A stretch of 36,061 nucleotides of DNA from Actinomycetes bacterium. Lineage in GTDB: Bacteria; Actinomycetota; Thermoleophilia; RBG-16-64-13. The notes beneath the pieces are model-generated. The model had not been told where the DNA came from and made no database searches. It was given only the letters and a program-made list of their open reading frames with translations. Positions 15,778 to 22,941 of this stretch are shown here, in pieces; the first letter of the stretch is position 1, and every line of letters begins with the position of its first letter. Made by a program: the position numbers and the translations under genes. The DNA lies in assembly GCA_024637035.1 (NCBI GenBank), contig JAGXFW010000008.1, positions 143,981 to 180,041 on the forward strand, given 5' to 3'.

Positions 15778-15872
15778 TAGGGAGGGATGTCGGTGCGCGA
15801 GAGTCCTGATGGGACAGGAAGAGGGACGGTGTCTCTCTTTGAGCGGTTTCTAACGCGCTATACCTTGCCAGA

Positions 15873-15901
15873 ATTCTACCAAACAGGCCGTATATCGTCA
15901 A
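15873..15901 (-). promoter_or_regulatory. Strong sigma-70 type promoter on - strand, antisense to the regulator 3' end
   Basis: On the - strand TTGACG (15901-15896) and TAGAAT (15878-15873) are separated by exactly 17 bases, and the -10 is preceded by TGG (extended -10). The predicted start is near 15866. No convincing protein frame follows; the transcript would run into the 3' end of the MalT-like gene and meet the hairpin at 15777-15743 after about 125 bases. The bases 15767-15946 otherwise hold no gene that I can support. Confidence 0.6.
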
Positions 15902-15946
15902 CGGTCATCGGGCTTTGGTGGGCGTGGGAGGTCATAAGTCTGGTGC

Positions 15947-16867
15947 CTATTGACCCACCGTCAGCGGGATCTCGGTGACGTTGACCATCGAGCCGTCCTT
16001 GGCGGAGTACTCGAAGGTGATCAGACTGATCGACGTGCCGGGTTTCGCGGTGAACGGCACGGTGACGTCCCACGTCCCGCGGGTGCCCGTTCCCGATGTG
16101 GCGGTGACGAACTGATCCACCAGGGTGACGCCGTCCGCATCCACGATCTGCAGTTGCGAGGTGGCTTCGAAGGTGTTGGAACTGCCGTGCACGCGGAGCG
16201 GGCTCGTGACCACGTCGCCGATAGTGGGTGACTCCACGAGGATCGCCGGAGTGTGGTCCTCGTAGTCGAGGCGGCCAACCGGGTGCTCGAGCAAGAACCC
16301 CTCGCCACCGAACACGGTGATGGCCTTGCCGTCGAGCTTGAACTGCACCGTCTCGACACTGGGGAACTGAGTGAGTGTGTATACGACCTGAGCCAGGCGC
16401 AGCCCCATCGAGAGGCTGCCGCCCCCTGATTCGTACTCACGCGAGAGGTCTACTGTGGCGGTGGGGCCGTCGATGTTCACGCCGAGAAGGAGCGTGCCGT
16501 CCGGGATGGCGGTGAAGATGCCGAGCTGCGTTTCCTCGGGGTTGGGGCCGGCCACGAGAGCCTGCACGGCCGCGGCGGCGGTCTGCTTGGTGTAGGGGAT
16601 CGTGCGATGTATGGCCTGCATCTTCTCGTTCAGTACGAAGTAGACCGAGATCTGCATGGTCTCGCCCGAGAGCGTGGTCGACGCGGTGTCGGGAGCGGTC
16701 GTAGTGGTGGTCTCACCGTTCTGGGCGACGGTGGTGGCCGTGGTCGAGACCGGCCCGCCGTCCTGCACGGTCTGGCTGTAGCCGCACCCCGCAAGCGCGA
16801 GTAGCGCCCCGAACACTACGGCCAGGGTGATGATCGAGACGGTGTGTGATGTGGGTGTGGATCGCAT
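15947..16867 (-). CDS. LpqB-like lipoprotein with GerMN and Gmad2 domains
   Basis: This encodes 306 residues from ATG 16867, behind a strong AAAGGAGG. A lipoprotein signal (SIITLAVVFGALLALAGC) puts the lipidated Cys at residue 28. A Thr-rich linker follows (TTTTTAPDTASTT). A GerMN domain covers about 72-190 (VYFVLNEKMQAIHRT, TAAAAVQALVAGPNPEE, ATVDLSREY). A Gmad2 Ig-like domain covers about 205-303 (ILVESPTIGDVVTSPLRV). GerMN lipoproteins occur in spore germination and, in actinobacteria, as LpqB, encoded next to the MtrAB two-component system. Here it follows such a pair on the same strand with an 84-base gap. It is shorter than LpqB and has Gmad2 rather than Gmad1, so it is LpqB-like rather than LpqB itself. 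It probably acts outside the membrane and modulates the kinase. Confidence 0.8.
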   Translation of the reverse strand: MRSTPTSHTVSIITLAVVFGALLALAGCGYSQTVQDGGPVSTTATTVAQNGETTTTTAPDTASTTLSGETMQISVYFVLNEKMQAIHRTIPYTKQTAAAAVQALVAGPNPEETQLGIFTAIPDGTLLLGVNIDGPTATVDLSREYESGGGSLSMGLRLAQVVYTLTQFPSVETVQFKLDGKAITVFGGEGFLLEHPVGRLDYEDHTPAILVESPTIGDVVTSPLRVHGSSNTFEATSQLQIVDADGVTLVDQFVTATSGTGTRGTWDVTVPFTAKPGTSISLITFEYSAKDGSMVNVTEIPLTVGQ

Positions 16868-16951
16868 GGTCGCCTCCTTTCGGCACTCAGTAGATGCTCT
16901 TATACTCCCCCGTTCCCATCACGCTCGTGACTCACGGAGGTAACGATCCTG

Positions 16952-18445
16952 TCACGGTGTGCTACCCGGGAGTCTCAGAGTGAAGCGCGTTCCTTCTCCC
17001 ACGGCACTCTTCACCTGCAGAGACCCGCCCAGGAGGCGGGCGTTCTCTCGAGCGATGGCCAAGCCGAGGCCGCTGCCGGAGCCGGTGAGCGAGGATCGGC
17101 TCGGGTCGGTCTTGTGGAAGCGATCGAAGATCAGAGCCAACTCCTCGGGGGGGATGCCCGGCCCGTGGTCGGTCACCGTGACTTCGAGCTGAGGTGCGGT
17201 GCGGGCCTGCTGCTCTGGGGCGCGTCGCTCCGGCGATGCCTCAGTGATGCGCGCGTCCACCCACACCGGGGGTCTGCCGTGACGGAGGGCGTTCTCAACG
17301 AGGTTCACCACCACCCGCTCCAGGCGACGGCGATCGGTCACCACTACGAGCGCGGTCGCCACGGGTTCGGCCGTGCGTGTGGGGTCGCGGACCGCAACGT
17401 CATCCGGCCACGACCGAGCCGCGGCCATCTGCCGCAGGAAGACGGCGACGTCGAACTCCTCGAGGCGCACCTCCTCGGCGCCGGCGTCGAGGCGGCTCAT
17501 CTCGAGCAGGTCTTCGATCAATCGCCGCAGACGCGCCACATCGCGCACCATGAGCTCGGCGGCGCGCCGGCCGTCTTCACCGAGCGTTTCGCCCTCCAGG
17601 GCCTTCGCCAACAGCGAGGCCTCTCCTACGAGCGCCGCCACAGGGGTGCGCAGCTCGTGGGTCACGTCGCCCGCGAAACGGCGCTCTCGCCGGCGGGCGG
17701 ACTCCAGGTCGCCGATCTGGGTCTCGACGGTCTGCGCCATGCGGTTGAAGGAGTCGGCGAGTGCGCCGAATTCGTCTGGACCGGTGGGGAGGCGGGTGGA
17801 GAGTTCTCCTGCGGCCATTCGGGCCGCCGCCGCTGCGGCCCGGCTCACGGGGCGCAGCGTGGCCCGTGCCAGCAGGTAGCCGAGGCCGCTGCCCACTACG
17901 GCCAGGAAGAGGCCGATCCCCAGAAGCACGTCGCGAAGTCGGGCCAAAGCCGCCTCGCGCTCGCCTTGCGGGAAGAAGAAGTAGATGGAGCCGTTGTCGC
18001 GGGGCCCCTGGCTGCCCACCGCCAGGGCGCGCTCCCCTCCCAAGGTGACGGTCTGGAAGCTGAGACGACCCGAAGCGAGGGCGCGAGACAGGCCGTCTTC
18101 CACAAGGGCGGGCGACACCTGCGGCCCCGATTGGTACGTGCCCCGCTCGGTGACGATGAGCGTCTGGAAATCGCCCCGTATCGCCAGGGCGCGGAGGAGA
18201 CGGTCGTAGTCGGCGTCGGCGGCATCCGGCGGGAGGATCTCTTCCGCCAGCACCAGGTTGAAGCGGGCCTGCGCCAGCGATTCGTCGACGGCGGCCTGTT
18301 CCTGTTCCGAGCTCACCAGCAGGTACGATCCGGCGGAGAGCGCCAGCGCTGTCACGGCGATGGCGCCGGCGAAGGCTAGGGCGAGGCGGCGGCGCAGCCG
18401 CGGGGCGTACCGCTTGGGACGCGATCCGACCGGAGGCCGAGTCAC
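16952..18445 (-). CDS. mtrB: Sensor histidine kinase, MtrB-like
   Basis: This encodes 497 residues starting with GTG 18445, which overlaps the response-regulator stop (GTGA). Two membrane helices (about 22-45 and 172-193) enclose an extracytoplasmic sensor of about 125 residues. HAMP is at about 195-245. The phospho-acceptor is H263 in RRFAGDVTHELRTPVAAL. The ATP-binding domain has the N box NLVENALRHG (N385), DHGPGIP (G1) and SGSGLGLAIAREN (G2). It would phosphorylate the regulator encoded upstream. The operon order, regulator, kinase, GerMN lipoprotein, is that of mtrA-mtrB-lpqB, which controls cell wall and division genes in actinobacteria. The sensor differs in size from typical MtrB, so the gene symbol is by context. 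Confidence 0.78.
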   Translation of the reverse strand: MTRPPVGSRPKRYAPRLRRRLALAFAGAIAVTALALSAGSYLLVSSEQEQAAVDESLAQARFNLVLAEEILPPDAADADYDRLLRALAIRGDFQTLIVTERGTYQSGPQVSPALVEDGLSRALASGRLSFQTVTLGGERALAVGSQGPRDNGSIYFFFPQGEREAALARLRDVLLGIGLFLAVVGSGLGYLLARATLRPVSRAAAAAARMAAGELSTRLPTGPDEFGALADSFNRMAQTVETQIGDLESARRRERRFAGDVTHELRTPVAALVGEASLLAKALEGETLGEDGRRAAELMVRDVARLRRLIEDLLEMSRLDAGAEEVRLEEFDVAVFLRQMAAARSWPDDVAVRDPTRTAEPVATALVVVTDRRRLERVVVNLVENALRHGRPPVWVDARITEASPERRAPEQQARTAPQLEVTVTDHGPGIPPEELALIFDRFHKTDPSRSSLTGSGSGLGLAIARENARLLGGSLQVKSAVGEGTRFTLRLPGSTP

Positions 18446-19173
18446 CTCTTGGCCTTGTATCCCACCCCGCGCACCGTGAGTATCAGCGCGGGTTCGGCCT
18501 GGTCGGCTTCGATCTTTGCGCGGAGGCGCTGGATGTGCACGTCCACCAGCCGGCTGTCGCCGAGGTAGGTGTAGCCCCACACGCGGTCGAGTAGTTGGTC
18601 GCGGGTGAGCACCTGCCCGCGGTGGCGCACCAACTCCACCAGCAGGCGGAACTCGGTTGCGGTGAGCGCGACGGGCGCACCGTCGCGGGTCACTTCGTGC
18701 GCTACCTCGTCGATGGTGAGGCCGTCCAGTCGCAGTTCTTGCGAGGCGTTGCCGCCGCCGAGGGCGCCGTCGGTCGTGCCGAGGCTGTCATCAGTGGGCG
18801 TCGGCCGTGCGCCGGCGCGTCTGAGCACCGATCGGATGCGCGCCACGAGTTCCGGCAGCTCGAAGGGCTTGGTCACGTAGTCGTCGGCGCCCGACTCCAG
18901 GCCTACGACCACATCCACCGTCGAAGAGCGGGCCGTCAGCATGACGATCGGCACGAGCGACGTGCGGCGCACACGGCGGCACACCTCGAAGCCGTCCAGA
19001 CCCGGGAGCATCACGTCGAGCAGCACGAGATCGGGGTCGTGATCGCCGACCGCCGCCAGGGCCGCCGGACCGTCGGCCGCCTCCACTACGCGGTACCCTT
19101 CGGCTTGGAGGCCGAGGCGGGTGACCTCGCGAAGGGAAGCGTCATCTTCCGCGATCAGCAGGAGTTCGTCCAC
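18442..19173 (-). CDS. mtrA: OmpR-family response regulator, MtrA-like
   Basis: This encodes 243 residues from GTG 19173. The receiver has acidic pocket D10-D11, phospho-acceptor D53 (LLDVMLPG), T80 (IVMLTARS) and K102 (YVTKPFE). The C-terminal winged helix (about 145-243) includes TEFRLLVELVRHRGQVLT and YLGDSRLVDVHIQRLRAKIE, then LTVRGVGYKAKR. The stretch TVDVVVGLESGADDYVTKPF is nearly the same as in actinobacterial MtrA. It is a DNA-binding regulator acting with the overlapping kinase. The start is only about 6 bases from a -10 box, so the mRNA may be leaderless. Confidence 0.85.
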   Translation of the reverse strand: MDELLLIAEDDASLREVTRLGLQAEGYRVVEAADGPAALAAVGDHDPDLVLLDVMLPGLDGFEVCRRVRRTSLVPIVMLTARSSTVDVVVGLESGADDYVTKPFELPELVARIRSVLRRAGARPTPTDDSLGTTDGALGGGNASQELRLDGLTIDEVAHEVTRDGAPVALTATEFRLLVELVRHRGQVLTRDQLLDRVWGYTYLGDSRLVDVHIQRLRAKIEADQAEPALILTVRGVGYKAKR

Positions 19174-19179
19174 GGACCG

Positions 19180-19208
19180 ATTATGGCTGTTGGCGAGTCG
19201 CGTGGCAA
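19180..19208 (-). promoter_or_regulatory. Promoter of the MtrAB-LpqB-like operon, probably leaderless
   Basis: On the - strand TTGCCA (19208-19203), 17 bases, CATAAT (19185-19180) are 5/6 matches to each sigma-70 hexamer. The -10 ends 6 bases before the GTG start at 19173, so the predicted transcription start falls on the start codon itself. No ribosome site precedes the gene, consistent with leaderless translation, which is common in actinobacteria. Confidence 0.55.
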
Positions 19209-19249
19209 AGGGTCTGTCTCGGGGGACGGTCGAGTTCTCAGCGCGGTGA

Positions 19250-19363
19250 TCAGCGCAGCGCGAAGATGCCGCTCACCACGAGCCAGACGATGACGAATAT
19301 GAACACAGTCAGAGCAACGGTGATCACCGCGGTCAATGCCCGTGATTCAAGCTGCTTCTTCAT
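19250..19363 (-). CDS. 37-residue single-pass membrane peptide
   Basis: The start is ATG 19363, chosen because a perfect AGGAGG lies nine bases upstream (another ATG at 19369 would be only three bases from it). The peptide is MKKQLESRALTAV followed by one hydrophobic helix (ITVALTVFIFVIVWLVVSGIFAL) and a single Arg. The N-terminus is positively charged, so it should face the cytoplasm. It is 41 bases upstream of the MtrAB operon promoter on the same strand. No family is recognised. A role in modulating the neighbouring sensor kinase is conceivable but is only inference from position. Confidence 0.65.
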   Translation of the reverse strand: MKKQLESRALTAVITVALTVFIFVIVWLVVSGIFALR

Positions 19364-19616
19364 GATCATCGACCTCCTGGATTCCCCCGTGGTCCATTCT
19401 AGATAGATTCCCCCATGGACAGGTACGAAACGGACCCGAGGCCGACTGCGCGAGAAGCGACGGACGTGTGGCTCGGCCGAACACCCGATTCGCGACGAGA
19501 CGGATGGCGGTTCTGTGCCGGTGCAGAGCGCACCTTTCTGTCCGCCCCCAGCGTTACTATTGGAGGAGGACGCTGCGGAATCGGGCACGAGAGTTTTCGA
19601 CAGGACCAGCTACCAA

Positions 19617-19632
19617 TCGCAATATGTTGTGT
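19617..19632. promoter_or_regulatory. NrdR box 1
   Basis: TCGCAATATGTTGTGT matches 13 of 16 positions of the NrdR box consensus as I remember it (ACACWATATATWGTGT). It is the first of two boxes 32 bases apart, on the same face of the helix, upstream of nrdR. It overlaps the region where the -35 of the nrdR-nrdJ promoter would be. Confidence 0.7.
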
Positions 19633-19634
19633 GC

Positions 19635-19640
19635 TATGCT
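19635..19640 (+). promoter_or_regulatory. Probable extended -10 of the nrdR-nrdJ promoter
   Basis: TGCTATGCT (19632-19640) gives a TGN-extended -10 TATGCT lying between the two NrdR boxes. No good -35 is present at the usual distance. NrdR bound to both boxes would block it, giving self-repression by dATP-loaded NrdR. Confidence 0.4.
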
Positions 19641-19648
19641 CGATCGGT

Positions 19649-19664
19649 CCACTACATGTTGTGG
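19649..19664. promoter_or_regulatory. NrdR box 2
   Basis: CCACTACATGTTGTGG matches 12 of 16 positions of the NrdR consensus and is close to palindromic. It begins 32 bases after box 1, with 16 bases between the boxes, the spacing known for functional NrdR pairs. Confidence 0.7.
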
Positions 19665-19812
19665 ATAACGCTGGGGATTGACTGCGAGTATCCTGTGGAG
19701 AAGTCGTACGCTCCTGGGGATATCTGTGTTCCGGCGGGGGGCCGGGATGGGCCGCGCCGTCGTGGGGTACGGCCCCAGCAGGGCGGCGATCCGCGAAGCA
19801 CAAGGGAGAGAG

Positions 19813-20274
19813 ATGCACTGCCCATACTGTACGCACCCCGAGAGCCGCGTGGTCGATTCGCGCGACGTGGAGGGTCTGGAAGCGATCCGCCGCCGCCGTG
19901 AGTGCATCGAGTGCGGCCGTCGCTACACCACGTACGAGAAGCTCGAAGAGGTGCCCATCACCGTGCTCAAGCGTGATGGCGGCTCCGAGCCCTTCCGGCC
20001 GGAGAAGCTCCTGGTGGGCCTGACCAGGGCCTGCACCAAACGCGACATCGCCCTCGGTACGCTCGAGGAGTTGGTGGGCGAGATCGAATCGCGGCTTCGT
20101 AGAGAGATGGTCTACGAAGTCACCTCAGGACACATCGGGGAGCTCGTGCTCGAGCTTCTCCAAGACGTCGACCTTGTGGCCTACGTCCGTTTCGCCTCGG
20201 TCTATCGTCAGTTCGAGAGCATCGAGGAGTTCAAGCAAGAACTCGAACAGCTTACGAAAGTGGGGGTCAGATGA
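19813..20274 (+). CDS. nrdR: NrdR, transcriptional repressor of ribonucleotide reductase
   Basis: This encodes 153 residues. The start is ATG 19813 behind AAGGGAG; it opens with MHCPYC, the conserved start of NrdR. A zinc ribbon uses C3, C6, C31 and C34 (CPYC ... CIECG). An ATP-cone follows (about 48-138: VLKRDGGSEPFRPEKLLVGL ... YVRFASVYRQFESIEEF). In this family binding of dATP with ATP makes NrdR oligomerise on NrdR boxes and repress nrd genes. Two such boxes lie upstream, so it should control its own operon. The stop overlaps the ATG of nrdJ (ATGA). Length is typical. Confidence 0.95.
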   Translation: MHCPYCTHPESRVVDSRDVEGLEAIRRRRECIECGRRYTTYEKLEEVPITVLKRDGGSEPFRPEKLLVGLTRACTKRDIALGTLEELVGEIESRLRREMVYEVTSGHIGELVLELLQDVDLVAYVRFASVYRQFESIEEFKQELEQLTKVGVR

Positions 20275-22601
20275 CCGTCAAGGAGATGAAGGAACTCTCC
20301 GCCGATTTGGGCTCGAGGTTGTCGCCCAGCGCGCAGAAGGTACTTGAGAAGAGATACTTGCGTCGCGACGAGCACGGGGAGGCGATCGAGACCCCTGTCG
20401 AGATGTTCGCTCGAGTCGCCGAGAACATCGCGAAGGCCGAGCTGAACTACGATGCCGATGCCGATGTCGAGGCGGTCGCGGCGGAGTTCTTCGGCGCTAT
20501 GGTCGGCCTGACCTTCTTGCCCAACTCGCCCACTTTGATGAACGCCGGCCGTGAACTACAACAGCTCTCAGCGTGTTTCGTGCTGCCCGTGGAAGACACC
20601 ATGGAGTCGATCTTCACCGCTATCAAGAACTCGGCACTCGTACACCAATCGGGTGGCGGCACGGGCTTCAGCTTCACTCGGCTGCGGCCCCGGAACGATA
20701 TCGTGCGCTCCACCAACGGCATAGCCAGCGGCCCCGTGTCGTTCATGAAGGTGTTCGACACAGCCACCGAGACCATCAAACAGGGCGGCGCCCGGCGCGG
20801 CGCCAACATGGGCATCCTGCGGGTGGACCATCCCGACATCCTCGACTTCATCACTTCGAAGGAAGACGAGGACGTGCTCAACAACTTCAACATCTCGGTG
20901 GGGGTGACCGAGGAGTTCATGGAGGCGGTGGCGAACCGCGGCGACTACGCCGTGCGCAACCCGCGTGACGGGCAAGAAGTGGGCCGCTACGACGCCCTCG
21001 AGGTGTTCGATCTGATCGTGAAGCTCGCTTGGAAGAACGGGGAGCCGGGCATCATCTTCCTCGATCGCCTGAACCGGGACAATCCCACTCCCCACATCGG
21101 CACGATCGAGTCGACCAACCCGTGCGGCGAGCAACCGCTCCTGCCGTACGAGAGCTGCAACTTAGGTTCGATCAACCTCAAGCTCATGGTGAGCGACGGA
21201 GCGATCGATTGGGACGAGCTGAAACGCACCGTACATCTGGCCGTGCGTTTCCTCGACAACGTCATCGATATGAACCGGTATCCGTTGGCCGAGATCGAGC
21301 AGATGACGAAGAGCAACCGGAAGATCGGCCTCGGCGTCATGGGCTGGGCGGACATGCTCGTGGAGATGGGCATCCCCTACGACTCCCAGGCAGCCATCGA
21401 CATGGCGCACGACGTGATGGGTTTCATCGACGAAGAAGGCAAGCAGGCGTCCGAATCATTGGCCCGCGTTCGCGGAACGTTCCCCAACTACGAGGGCAGC
21501 CGTTGGGAGGAGAAAGGCCGCCGTCTGCGGAACGCAACGGTCACCACGATCGCCCCCACCGGCACCATCAGCATCATTGCCGGCTGCTCGAGCGGCGTCG
21601 AACCGCTCTTTGCCTTGGCGATGATACGCAACGTCATGGACAACACCGAGTTGTCCGAAGCGCACCCCTATTTCGAGCAGGTGGTGCGGGAGCGCGGTCT
21701 CTACTCCGACGGGTTGATGAAGCAAGTGGCCGCGGCGGGGACGCTGCACGAGATCGAGTCACTGCCCGACGACATCAAGCGGGTTTTCGCCACCGCTCAC
21801 GACGTCACGCCCGAGTGGCACGTGCGCATGCAGGCAGCTTTCCAAGCCCACACGGATAACGCCGTTTCGAAGACTGTGAACTTCCCCAACAGCGCCCGCC
21901 CGGAAGATGTGGAAGAGGTCTACCGCCTTGCGTACGAACTCGGCACCAAGGGTGTCACCATCTATCGCGATGGCTCTCGCAGCGAGCAGGTGCTCAATAT
22001 CGGCGAGGTGAAGCGCAAGATCACGGGGGAGCCCGCGCCTGCCGTCAACGGAGCGAATGGAGCCAACGGCGCGAATGGCGCCACGGCGACCAGGCCGGAG
22101 GGCGGCTTGACGACCGCCCAGATCCGTCGCAACCGAGGTTCGGTCCTGAACGGCGAGACGCGCGAGAAGGTCACCGGCTGCGGCAGTCTCTACGTCACCG
22201 TCAACCAAGACGAGTTCGGTCCTCGCGAACTGTTCGCGAACATGGGTAAGGCCGGAGGATGCGCGGCTGCATCGACGGAGGCCCTCGGCCGCCTCATCAG
22301 CTTGGCTTTCAGGTACGGAGCGCCGCCCGAGAAGATCGCCAAGCAGTTAAAGGGCATCCGTTGCCACGTTCCGCTGGGTCTTGGGCCGAATCAGGTGCTC
22401 TCCTGCCCCGACGCCATCGGCAAGGCTCTCTCCGACAAGTACTGCGAGGGCCTGACCACCCTGTACTACGAACCAGAGCAGCAACAACTCGAGATGCCCA
22501 TCGCCTACGCTCAGGGCGCGTGCCCGGATTGTGGCGGCGCCATCGAACACGAGGGCGGGTGCATGGTATGCCGAGCCTGCGGTTTCTCGCGTTGCTCGTA
22601 A
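20271..22601 (+). CDS. nrdJ: Class II (adenosylcobalamin-dependent) ribonucleotide reductase
   Basis: This encodes 776 residues. It converts ribonucleotides to deoxyribonucleotides using a B12-derived radical and needs no oxygen. The active-site stretch NPCGEQPLLPYESCNLGSINL begins at residue 283 with the catalytic C285, N283 and E287. Other family motifs are GGARRGANMG (about 173), HVGxxES-like region and APTGTISIIAGCSSGVEP. A low-complexity linker NGANGANGANGA sits at about 588. A TSCPD-like domain follows (GGCAAASTEALGRLIS). The C-terminal Cys-rich region has CPDCGG, CMVC and RACGFSRCS, which supply the redox-active thiols. It is fused by overlap to nrdR and ends before a hairpin. Confidence 0.93.
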   Translation: MTVKEMKELSADLGSRLSPSAQKVLEKRYLRRDEHGEAIETPVEMFARVAENIAKAELNYDADADVEAVAAEFFGAMVGLTFLPNSPTLMNAGRELQQLSACFVLPVEDTMESIFTAIKNSALVHQSGGGTGFSFTRLRPRNDIVRSTNGIASGPVSFMKVFDTATETIKQGGARRGANMGILRVDHPDILDFITSKEDEDVLNNFNISVGVTEEFMEAVANRGDYAVRNPRDGQEVGRYDALEVFDLIVKLAWKNGEPGIIFLDRLNRDNPTPHIGTIESTNPCGEQPLLPYESCNLGSINLKLMVSDGAIDWDELKRTVHLAVRFLDNVIDMNRYPLAEIEQMTKSNRKIGLGVMGWADMLVEMGIPYDSQAAIDMAHDVMGFIDEEGKQASESLARVRGTFPNYEGSRWEEKGRRLRNATVTTIAPTGTISIIAGCSSGVEPLFALAMIRNVMDNTELSEAHPYFEQVVRERGLYSDGLMKQVAAAGTLHEIESLPDDIKRVFATAHDVTPEWHVRMQAAFQAHTDNAVSKTVNFPNSARPEDVEEVYRLAYELGTKGVTIYRDGSRSEQVLNIGEVKRKITGEPAPAVNGANGANGANGATATRPEGGLTTAQIRRNRGSVLNGETREKVTGCGSLYVTVNQDEFGPRELFANMGKAGGCAAASTEALGRLISLAFRYGAPPEKIAKQLKGIRCHVPLGLGPNQVLSCPDAIGKALSDKYCEGLTTLYYEPEQQQLEMPIAYAQGACPDCGGAIEHEGGCMVCRACGFSRCS

Positions 22602-22614
22602 GCGCGAATGAGGC

Positions 22615-22642
22615 ACCCCGGGGCGCCCTTGGCACCCGGGGT
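22615..22642 (+). terminator. Hairpin after nrdJ
   Basis: ACCCCGGGGCGCC can pair with GGCACCCGGGGT (12 pairs with a bulge) around a short CTT loop, 13 bases after the nrdJ stop. There is no T run. It probably ends or trims the nrd transcript; the next gene begins only 5 bases later. Confidence 0.5.
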
Positions 22643-22647
22643 CTTCG

Positions 22648-22929
22648 GTGACCTGGATCGTCGACATCGAGCCGTTGGGAGTGCTCGAGGCTGAGCCTCC
22701 CGACGCTCTCGAGATCGCGTTCGACGTCATCTTCCCCGGTGAGACTTGGTGTCGCTGCGTGGTGCTGGTCGGCCGTGATTTCCCGTATAGCTCAGAACAC
22801 GAATTGGTCTCGACCGCCCGCGATGAGGTCGTGCGCGTGATAGAACGTGAGGGTAGGCCGGTCGCGGTGAGACTCAGGCTCGGCTCCGACGGGGTCGAGG
22901 TGCAGGCTGTGGGCGCGCCGGGCGGGTAG
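22648..22929 (+). CDS. Hypothetical protein of 93 residues
   Basis: The start is GTG 22648, close to the nrdJ terminator hairpin, with no clear ribosome site, so the start is uncertain. The protein is acidic and beta-prone (MTWIVDIEPLGVLEAEPPD, then AFDVIFPGETWCRCVVLV) and ends with VRLRLGSDGVEVQAVG. No membrane helix is present. No family is recognised. It runs into the membrane-protein gene 12 bases later on the same strand and may share its operon. Confidence 0.45.
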   Translation: MTWIVDIEPLGVLEAEPPDALEIAFDVIFPGETWCRCVVLVGRDFPYSSEHELVSTARDEVVRVIEREGRPVAVRLRLGSDGVEVQAVGAPGG

Positions 22930-22941
22930 CTATCGGGACAG

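Noticed and set aside
15674-15901. 75-residue - strand frame starting inside the antisense promoter
   Set aside because: Its TTG start overlaps the -35 box, upstream of the predicted transcription start, and the sequence is antisense to the regulator.
15787-15978. 63-residue + strand frame after the MalT-like gene
   Set aside because: It overlaps the lipoprotein gene end, has a ribosome site too close to its ATG, no family features and lies under a - strand promoter.
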